The position numbers were made by a program, and so were the translations under genes. The notes beneath the pieces were generated by a model. That model was not told the DNA's origin. It made no database searches and worked only from the letters and a program-made list of their open reading frames with translations. Shown in pieces: positions 1-5,600 of a stretch of 7,180 nt of DNA. Position 1 is the stretch's first letter. Every line of letters starts with the position of its first letter. Source of the stretch: Bacteroidales bacterium UBA3742 (GTDB lineage Bacteria > Bacteroidota > Bacteroidia > Bacteroidales > Paludibacteraceae); the NCBI GenBank assembly GCA_002371785.1, contig DFGU01000003.1, forward strand, positions 1 to 7,180, written 5' to 3'.

Positions 1-391
1 CACCTATCGGCAACTCATACAGCGATTTATAGCGCGGCTTCTGCAGGAAGAGCGAGTGGTCGCGAAACGACTCCTCGGCCTCGGGATAGACGCGGAAGCA
101 CTCGCCCGTCTGGTCGTCGTCCTTGTAGTACGCACCACCCATCCAGCCGCCTCCGCACTTGATGCCGAAGTGGTTGTTAGCCTCTTTGGCCAGGTCGCTC
201 AGGCCGGCGGCTGACTCAAGCAGCGCCTGCGCCATGGTGATCGATGCGGGGATACCAAACTGGTTTTGCTGCACCACAGCCTCGTCGCGCCAGCGACCGA
301 TATAGTCCCAGTACGCACGAAGGGTGTTTTGCGCCTCCAAAGAGAGTGTTGAGAGGCATATCAAACTCAGAAAAATGACAATTTTACGCAT
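1..391 (-). CDS. Secreted GH73-type glucosaminidase (peptidoglycan hydrolase), partial: 3' end outside window
   Basis: Reverse-strand reading gives 130 codons starting MRKIVIFLSL and still open at base 1, so the C-terminus is missing. Residues 1-20 look like a Sec signal peptide (RK, a hydrophobic core, cleavage likely after LEA before QN). From about residue 30 the sequence matches the glucosaminidase (GH73, FlgJ/AcmA-like) fold: the QFGIPASITMAQALLESAAG stretch holds the expected catalytic glutamate at E59, followed by the family motif NNHFGIKC (72-79) and the ESFRDHSLFL...RY block (107-121). Members cleave the N-acetylglucosaminyl bond in peptidoglycan glycan strands in the periplasm or at the surface. 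Cys79 and Cys98 bracket the GGWMGG loop and could form a disulfide. Bacteroidetes homologues often continue into C-terminal LysM repeats; whether this one does cannot be seen. The start at 391 is supported by a promoter just upstream and by the signal peptide. The gene diverges from the lipoprotein gene, with 88 bases between the two starts. Confidence 0.92.
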   Translation of the reverse strand, partial: MRKIVIFLSLICLSTLSLEAQNTLRAYWDYIGRWRDEAVVQQNQFGIPASITMAQALLESAAGLSDLAKEANNHFGIKCGGGWMGGAYYKDDDQTGECFRVYPEAEESFRDHSLFLQKPRYKSLYELPIG

Positions 392-410
392 ATTCTTTCA
401 AATTTGGGAG

Positions 411-442
411 CAAAGTTACAAAAAAATTTGCATATTTCCAAA
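411..442 (-). promoter_or_regulatory. Bacteroidetes-type promoter for the GH73 gene
   Basis: On the minus strand a -33 box TTTG (442-439) is followed after exactly 20 bases by a -7 box TAACTTTG (418-411), which fits the Bacteroidetes primary sigma consensus TTTG / TAnnTTTG. Transcription would start near 402-407, leaving a leader of about 10-15 bases before the ATG at 391. No Shine-Dalgarno sequence lies in this leader. The promoter interleaves with the oppositely directed promoter of the lipoprotein gene. Confidence 0.82.
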
Positions 443-458
443 AAACTCCGTACCTTTG
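427..458 (+). promoter_or_regulatory. Bacteroidetes-type promoter for the lipoprotein gene
   Basis: A -33 box TTTG (427-430) and a -7 box TACCTTTG (451-458) are separated by 20 bases, matching the Bacteroidetes consensus. Transcription would begin near 462-467, giving an A-rich leader of about 15 bases (the stretch includes CAACAAAAGC) before the ATG at 480, without a Shine-Dalgarno sequence. This placement also rules out the longer open frame that begins at 324, because that start would lie upstream of the promoter. Confidence 0.85.
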
Positions 459-479
459 CGCAACAAAAGCAAATTTTTT

Positions 480-935
480 ATGAAAAAAGTATCATTTTTA
501 TTCGTTTTTGCGGCTCTTTTGTTGCTTTTTACCGGCTGTGAGAGCAAACAGGAGCCTTGTAAGTTCAACAAGAAGACGATAGACCTCGTTGTCAACCAAA
601 AAGACTGGGCATTTGACAACGATACGCATCAGTTCTATTGCCACTTTGATATCGAGGAGTTGACGGCTAATGTGTATAACTACGGTGAGGTATCTGTCTC
701 ACGTGAGTACAACTCGGGTACCAAGGATGCTTATCAGGTAGCGCTTCCGATGAGCCTGTACATGGTAGAGGAAGTGGATGATGGTCAGGGAGGCACCGCC
801 TACATCTATTACACCCAGCACATCGACTACCGCGTCGGTATCGGCTACGTAGAGGTCCAGCTCACCAATTCCGACTACGCTTATGCGGACGAGAAACCCG
901 AGTCGATGATCTTCCGCCTACAACTGACCTATTAG
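480..935 (+). CDS. Small lipoprotein of unknown function (151 aa)
   Basis: The protein begins MKKVSFLFVFAALLLLFTGC: two lysines, a hydrophobic core and a lipobox (LFTG-C, acylated cysteine C20), so it should be processed by signal peptidase II and anchored in a membrane. The residues after the cysteine (ESKQE) are only weakly acidic, so whether it is exported to the cell surface is unclear. The mature part (about 131 residues) is rich in aromatic residues and alternating beta-type segments: DLVVNQKDWAF, HQFYCHFDIEELT, YGEVSVSREY, YQVALPMSLYMVEE, a Gly-rich turn DDGQGG, then IDYRVGIGYVEVQLTNSDY and a closing strand MIFRLQLTY. This resembles, from memory, a widespread group of small Bacteroidales lipoproteins with a conserved W...Y.F.IPELT core and no assigned function; no family is claimed. 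The start at 480 is chosen because the signal peptide begins there and the promoter lies directly upstream. It is convergent with the 449-residue membrane protein gene. Confidence 0.88.
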   Translation: MKKVSFLFVFAALLLLFTGCESKQEPCKFNKKTIDLVVNQKDWAFDNDTHQFYCHFDIEELTANVYNYGEVSVSREYNSGTKDAYQVALPMSLYMVEEVDDGQGGTAYIYYTQHIDYRVGIGYVEVQLTNSDYAYADEKPESMIFRLQLTY

Positions 936-1009
936 TCGTTGGTCGATGGTCGTTAGTCGTTAGTCGTTGGACTGACAGTTGAATGCTGACGGCTGAATGC
1001 TGACAGCCT
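933..1009. repeat. Heptamer tandem array (11 units of 7 bp)
   Basis: Starting exactly at the TAG stop of the lipoprotein gene, the sequence reads in 7-base units: TAGTCGT, TGGTCGA, TGGTCGT, TAGTCGT, TAGTCGT, TGGACTG, ACAGTTG, AATGCTG, ACGGCTG, AATGCTG, ACAGCCT. The first half is a TxGTCGT-type unit. The second half keeps the same phase but changes to a (A)nnGCTG-type unit, which also appears as a 14-base direct repeat at 981-994 and 995-1008. The array ends one base before the A-tract of the terminator. Its function is unknown; similar short-period arrays are common between Bacteroidales genes, which is stated from general knowledge. Confidence 0.75.
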
Positions 1010-1010
1010 A

Positions 1011-1042
1011 AAAAAAAAGACGCTCGAAAGCGTCTTTTTTTT
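1011..1042. terminator. Bidirectional intrinsic terminator between convergent genes
   Basis: Eight A (1011-1018), GACGCT (1019-1024), loop CGAA (1025-1028), AGCGTC (1029-1034) and eight T (1035-1042) form a perfect 14-bp stem with a tetraloop. The A-tract on one side and T-tract on the other let it act for transcripts arriving from either direction: the lipoprotein gene ending at 935 on the plus strand and the membrane protein gene ending at 1081 on the minus strand. Confidence 0.93.
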
Positions 1043-1044
1043 AT

Positions 1045-1084
1045 CTCCTTAACTCCTTAACTCCTCAACTCCTTCACTCCTTAC
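1045..1084. repeat. Octamer tandem array (5 units of 8 bp)
   Basis: Five contiguous 8-base units: CTCCTTAA (1045), CTCCTTAA (1053), CTCCTCAA (1061), CTCCTTCA (1069) and CTCCTTAC (1077). The last unit contains the TAA stop codon of the minus-strand gene (TTA at 1081-1083 on the plus strand). It mirrors the heptamer array on the other side of the terminator, so each convergent gene ends in its own short-period repeat. No function can be assigned. Confidence 0.8.
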
Positions 1085-2430
1085 TTCTTCTTCGTATCCG
1101 CTTGTTTCTTGCGGATCATGGTGATGTATTTCTCTATTGTGATGTTATGCGACTGGTTGCCGGTGATGGCGTAGCCCTTGTCGGAGAACTTCACGTCGGG
1201 GCACTCGCGAACGGCCTTCACCAGGTTGGACCACGAAGCCATCTTCGGATCGCTCGAGTCGATGAGCGGAGCGTACTTATTCAGGATCTGGTCGCGGCGA
1301 TAGTATGCCAGGGCGGCATAGAGTCCCTTCAGTTCGGGCACAGCCTCCAGTTGGCGCTCCGAGATCTCCACGCCGTCGCGATTCTTCTTCTCATATAGCT
1401 CCTTATATACCTTCTTGGTCTTCGGCGCTGCCTGCTCCTCGGCTTTCACCTCGGGCTTTTTCTCCTCAGCCTTAGCCTTATCCTCTTTCTTCTCTTCCTT
1501 CTTAGCGTCCGCCTTGTCCTCTTTCTTCTCCGGCTCATTAGCCTCAGCTACCTCTTCGGCCGGTTTCTCCAGCACGGCGGGTGCCTCGGCGGCCTTGGTC
1601 TTGATATCCATCGGTTCGGGCTCCGAGAACTCATCCTCTATAGCCTCCAGGATGGTCGAGTCCGGGTATTGTGCTTGCTCCTCCGACGTGATCACCTTGG
1701 TGGTCTTCTCGCCAAAGATAGCCCATCCGGCCAGCACACCTACTACCAGACATACCAGCGCGATGAGTACTACAGCCAGCCAGTCGCCGTTCGACGGACC
1801 CTTCTTAGGCTCCTGGGTCAGATAGCCGGGACGCTTCTGCAGACGGTACTTGCCACCGGCCATCTGGTAGAACTCATGGCCATCCACATTTATTGTATTG
1901 ATCATGCGCGCGCTACGCGTACTGAACTCTACGCCATCGATGAGCACGACCAGCTCGTCGCCCTCTTTCTCCAGCACGATCTCCACCGAGTCTTTACCGG
2001 CGAAGTTGACCGAGTCGTTGAAGTCCACATAGCCGGCACCTACCACGCGAATAGGCACATGCACCAGGTCGGCCTCGCGGATATACACGCCGTAGCCGTT
2101 GGTCACCTCACGATTGTTGATATACAGGCGATAAGGCACGTTCACGCCGTTCTCAGCCTTGACCTGAATCATCTGGTAGCTGATCAATCGGAACCACTCC
2201 AGCTGGGGAGCCTGGTAACGCATCGTATCGTTCACCACCAGTTTTTGCTCCATTTGGTTGGTACCGGCTACACGTCCCAGCATGCCATTCTTGCGGAACG
2301 TAATCGTTACCTCCTGACCACGTGTCAGCGATACCGGTGCCGTGAACTCACGGCCGTTGATATACAGGGTCACGCCGCTATTGTCCAATACCGGCGAAAG
2401 CACTACTTTGTCAAACTGAAGTTCTTGCAT
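1081..2430 (-). CDS. Single-pass membrane protein with PEGA-like N-terminal repeats and Lys/Glu-rich linker (449 aa), function unknown
   Basis: No known family is recognised with certainty. The protein starts MQELQFDKVV without a signal peptide. Residues 1-205 are beta-rich and contain three similar segments, each opening with a strand of the type LYINGRE: VTLYINGREFT (20-30), YRLYINNREVT (100-110) and VVLIDGVEFS (161-170). The second runs on into RVVGAGYVDF and KDSVEIVLEK, a pattern resembling PEGA domains. One transmembrane helix spans about 217-239 (LAVVLIALVCLVVGVLAGWAIFG). Basic residues before it (KRPGY, EPKK) and acidic residues after it suggest the N-terminus is cytoplasmic and the C-terminus periplasmic. 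Residues about 265-345 form a low-complexity Glu/Lys/Ala/Pro linker, and 346-442 a mostly helical C-terminal domain with a DKGYAITGNQ turn. The architecture recalls proteins that span the envelope or sense across the membrane, which is inference. The start at 2430 is chosen over an in-frame ATG at 2568 because the promoter lies at 2468-2498, between the two. Confidence 0.85.
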   Translation of the reverse strand: MQELQFDKVVLSPVLDNSGVTLYINGREFTAPVSLTRGQEVTITFRKNGMLGRVAGTNQMEQKLVVNDTMRYQAPQLEWFRLISYQMIQVKAENGVNVPYRLYINNREVTNGYGVYIREADLVHVPIRVVGAGYVDFNDSVNFAGKDSVEIVLEKEGDELVVLIDGVEFSTRSARMINTINVDGHEFYQMAGGKYRLQKRPGYLTQEPKKGPSNGDWLAVVLIALVCLVVGVLAGWAIFGEKTTKVITSEEQAQYPDSTILEAIEDEFSEPEPMDIKTKAAEAPAVLEKPAEEVAEANEPEKKEDKADAKKEEKKEDKAKAEEKKPEVKAEEQAAPKTKKVYKELYEKKNRDGVEISERQLEAVPELKGLYAALAYYRRDQILNKYAPLIDSSDPKMASWSNLVKAVRECPDVKFSDKGYAITGNQSHNITIEKYITMIRKKQADTKKK

Positions 2431-2467
2431 AATATATCTGTTTTTCAAAAATTTCCCAATTTGGGTG

Positions 2468-2498
2468 CAAAGGTACGATTTTTTTCGCATATACGCAA
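2468..2498 (-). promoter_or_regulatory. Bacteroidetes-type promoter for the 449-aa membrane protein gene
   Basis: On the minus strand the -7 box TACCTTTG (2475-2468) lies 20 bases after a partial -33 box, TTG (2498-2496, in context CTTG). Transcription should start near 2458-2464, leaving about 30 bases of A/T-rich leader before the ATG at 2430, with no Shine-Dalgarno sequence. The -33 box sits in the centre of an inverted repeat (2486-2507), so a repressor bound there would block the promoter. Confidence 0.82.
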
Positions 2499-2507
2499 GC
2501 GTATGCG
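2486..2507. promoter_or_regulatory. Inverted repeat over the -33 box, possible operator
   Basis: The core ATACGC-AA-GCGTAT (2491-2504) is a perfect 6-bp inverted repeat with a 2-base centre. With a 2-base bulge the outer arms extend to CGCAT on the left (2486-2490) and GCG on the right (2505-2507). The centre coincides with the -33 box of the minus-strand promoter. It could be an operator for a dimeric regulator or simply a hairpin; the sequence alone does not decide. Confidence 0.45.
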
Positions 2508-2520
2508 CGTAAAAATGCAA

Positions 2521-2536
2521 AAAAAATGCATTTTTT
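2521..2536. repeat. Perfect 16-bp palindrome, AT-rich
   Basis: AAAAAATGCATTTTTT is self-complementary over all 16 bases. The half AAAAATGCA also occurs as a direct repeat at 2511-2519 and 2522-2530, spaced 11 bases, about one helical turn. It lies upstream of both divergent promoters, 23 bases beyond the -33 box of the membrane protein gene and about 30 bases before the -33 region of the tamB promoter. It may be a binding site or a bendable, UP-like A/T tract; no regulator is known. Confidence 0.5.
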
Positions 2537-2552
2537 AGCCGTGAAATCAAAA

Positions 2553-2580
2553 ATTTTCCATTTTCCATTTTCCGTTTTCA
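2553..2580. repeat. 7-bp tandem repeat upstream of tamB
   Basis: Three exact copies of ATTTTCC (2553, 2560, 2567) are followed by a diverged fourth unit GTTTTCA (2574-2580). The third copy covers the place where the -33 box of the tamB promoter should be, so gain or loss of one unit would leave the spacing unchanged but alter the sequence upstream. Confidence 0.75.
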
Positions 2581-2599
2581 ATTAATTATAGTATCTTTG
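2568..2599 (+). promoter_or_regulatory. Bacteroidetes-type promoter for tamB
   Basis: A good -7 box TATCTTTG (2592-2599) is present. The expected -33 position, 20 bases upstream (2568-2571), reads TTTT within the ATTTTCC repeat, so the -33 box is weak. Transcription would begin near 2603-2608, about 20 bases before the ATG at 2627, and there is no Shine-Dalgarno sequence. Confidence 0.7.
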
Positions 2600-2626
2600 C
2601 ACGATAATTTGCATTAGTGTGCACTT

Positions 2627-5600
2627 ATGCGTCGCGTTTTGTACTACATATCGGTTTTGCTGTTCAGCCTGCTCTTGGTGCTGGGCATGTTCGTTGCGGC
2701 CCTTAGCAGCGAGCAGGTACAGAACGCTGTGGCGCAGCTGGTCACCCAGGAGCTCAGTCGCGGTCTGGATGCCGAGGTCAGCATTGGGCATATAGAGTAC
2801 AGTTTCCCCGTCAGGGTACGCATTCACGACATATGCGTGCACGACCAGCAGGGCGACACCCTGGCGTATATCCAGCAGATGTACGCACGTTTTCGTCCGC
2901 TGGCGCTGCGGGATCAAGAGATACGTTTCTCGCGCGTGGACGTACGGGGCGTACGAGCACATGTCTATGCCATGCCCGACGGCGAGTACAACTTTGCCTT
3001 CCTGGCGCGCGCCTTCCGTAGCGACGGCGAGTCGGCTCCCTTCCAGGCGCTGCTCTCCATACGCGACATCCACCTGGAGGACGTTCAGCTGCGCTGGCAG
3101 GACTATACCGTCTGCCTGACCTCGTCCGACATGGACCTGAGCCACTTCACGCGCGACTCTATCGACGGCCGGATCAATAGTCTTCGGGGTACGGTCAGCC
3201 ACGCGGGCGAGATGCTCCTTATCGACGATTTCCGCGCCCATGTGCAGAAGACCGACACGGCGCTGCGCTTCCCCACCCTGTGCCTCAGTCTGCCCCGCTC
3301 CGAACTGGATGCTTCGGGCGTAGAGATCCGTTTGCCGAAGGGACCGCTGACGCGTCCCGGCGCGATGCACCGGACCTACGTGGATCTGACGCTACGTACG
3401 GCTCGTCTTAAGCCCTCGGACCTGGCGATGCTCTCGCCGGCGATGAAGCGGCTGGATGGCGAGCTGAGCATGACCGGCCACCTGCATGGTGCCGTGGACA
3501 GCGTAGCGGCCAGCGACTTCTCGCTCTCCTACAACGACCAGCAGATCATCCGCGGCGATATATCGGCCGTAGGCCTGCCCGTGATCGACTCGACACGTTT
3601 TCATATCCATTGCGACGATATACACGTCTCGGCCCATCTGCTGCGCGAGGTGCTCAACGACTGGCACGATGCGCAGGTGGAACTGCCGGCGCTGGTGACC
3701 CGACTGAACGACGTCCATTTCCGCGGCGACGCCGACGGACGTATACGCGACGTACGGCTCAACGGCCAGTTCACTTCTACGCTGGGCAACATGGGCGTGA
3801 ATGGTCATTTTGCGGCCGACTCGGCCTTCCAACACCTGCGCTACAATGCCCGTTTCCAGGCCAATCAGTTCCGTCTGGGTGAACTGCTCGGTACGAAGGA
3901 GGTGGGCGACCTGACGGGCGACATATCGGCCGAGGGAACATACGAGCCGGGCGTGGTGGATGCCCACATGACGGCCGACATCAGTCAGGTCATGCTCCAC
4001 GGCTACACCTACCACGACATGCATATCGACGGCCACTATTGTCCGAAGCACTACGACGGTCTGCTGACCCTCAACGACCCGAATGCCAACGTCCGCTTCA
4101 ACGGTCGCGTAGATATGACGGGCCGCTATCCGGATATCGACTGCGACCTGAGTGTGCATCATCTGCATCCCGCAGCGCTGAAGCTCTGGGACAAGGTGCC
4201 CGGCCTGGCGATCAATGCGGCTATGAAGATGAAGCTCAGCGGCACGGATATCGATCATATGTCGGGCGCATTGATAGTGGACTCGCTCAACCTCAGGGAC
4301 AGCGAACGCCAGCTGCGTCTGCGTCATATGACGGTCAACGCCCGGGCCAACGGCGCTACCAAGCAGATAGGCCTCGTGAGCGACTACCTGAATGCCAACA
4401 TCGACGGTCGCTTCTACTACGAGGACCTGACCGCCATGCTGCAACGTGCCGCCAAGCGCATGTTGCCGCCGTCGATGCTGACGTGTATCAAGCCTAAGAA
4501 CGGCTGGTCGGAGCAGATGACGCGCGGTTCGCAGAACATCCATCTGGACCTGACCGCCAACAACATAAGCGAACTGGCTGAGATATTCGGCCTGAAGTTG
4601 CCGCTGGGTCCGCAGCAGAGCGTGCAGCTGAGCATCAACAATGCCGGCAGCCAATGTTCGCTGGACGTTACGCAACCCCGGATGGCGCTGGGTAAGAAGC
4701 AGTTGAGCAACCTACAATTGCACTTGGACAACCTGCAGGGTCATCCCGCGTTGACCGCCTCGGCGGGCGCGATGGGCTACCTGGCTGATATCCGGATGGC
4801 GCTCCACGGCGACGATCTGAGTACCGACGTGTCGTTGCTGCCCGAGAATCCGCAGGCTAAGCTTCGGCTGAGTGACCTGCACCTGGATACCCGCTTCCGC
4901 ACCGTGCAAGACAAGCCCCATATGGACTTCCGCCTGGCCTCCGGACAGATCATGCTGGAGGATACCACTTTCCTCTACGACGATATCGTCCTCAGCTATA
5001 CGGCCGCGCATCCCTCGATACAGATCGACCAACTGCATCTCTATACCTCGTCCGGCACCCAGGAGCTGACCGTCAACGGCATCGCCTCGCATAGCATGAG
5101 CGATGCGCTCAACCTGCGCCTGCATGGTATCAATGCGGGCTACCTGATGCCGCTCGTGGTGGAGGAGAAGAGCTTCAAGATGGGCGGTACGGTAGATGGC
5201 TGGGCGACGCTCTATGCGGCGCTCGACAAGCCGATGATCGATGCCGAGGTCCGGATCAAGGACTATGCGATGGGCGACGAGGTGATCGGCGATGCCGACG
5301 GCGCCGTCCACTTCAATCCGGCCCGTAAGTTGCTGGAGTTTGAGGCGCACGTAGCGGACAGCATCCGCGAGCGTGCGGACGTACACGGCGCCGTGGAACT
5401 CAGCAGCGGTCATTGGGAGGTCAATATCGCACCTACCCATATCCCGCTGGCCTTCATCGGCTATTGGACCCGCGGCTTCATGCCCGAGATAGGCGGTTAC
5501 GGTTCGGGCCGGGTGAAAGTATTCGGATGGCCGGGAGCTACGTATGTGCTCACCCGCGTCAAGGCCGAGGACGGTACGATACGCGTGCCCTTCACCGGTT

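Noticed and set aside
411..458. Invertible promoter flanked by inverted repeats (CAAAGTTA and TACCTTTG)
   Set aside because: The 8-base near-inverted copies are explained as the -7 boxes of two divergent promoters; they are too short and have a mismatch for a recombinase site, and no recombinase gene is nearby.
324..479. N-terminal extension of the lipoprotein to an ATG at 324
   Set aside because: This start lies upstream of the promoter at 427-458, within the antisense of the GH73 gene, and would bury the signal peptide and lipobox in the interior.
1415..2538. Plus-strand open frames (1415-1825 and 1669-2538) opposite the membrane protein gene
   Set aside because: The first is a Ser/Ala/Phe-rich mirror of the Lys/Glu linker; the second is a His-rich antisense shadow. 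Neither has a promoter or leader.
2431..2568. N-terminal extension of the membrane protein to an ATG at 2568
   Set aside because: The region contains the promoter (2468-2498) and palindromes and translates to a composition unlike the rest of the protein.
2598..2623. TGCAC...GTGCA inverted repeat in the tamB leader
   Set aside because: Five base pairs across a 16-base loop overlapping the promoter is weak and expected by chance; no riboswitch-like structure is visible.
2582..3370. Minus-strand open frame (262 codons) over the 5' end of tamB
   Set aside because: Its reading covers the tamB promoter and N-terminal coding region in antisense, and the protein is Gln/Arg/Val-rich without known motifs.
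3392..4675. Long open frame on the minus strand (427 codons) inside tamB
   Set aside because: It is fully antisense to a well-supported TamB coding sequence, has a His/Val/Arg/Gln-heavy composition typical of a reverse-frame shadow of GC-rich codons, and shows no domain, promoter or leader.
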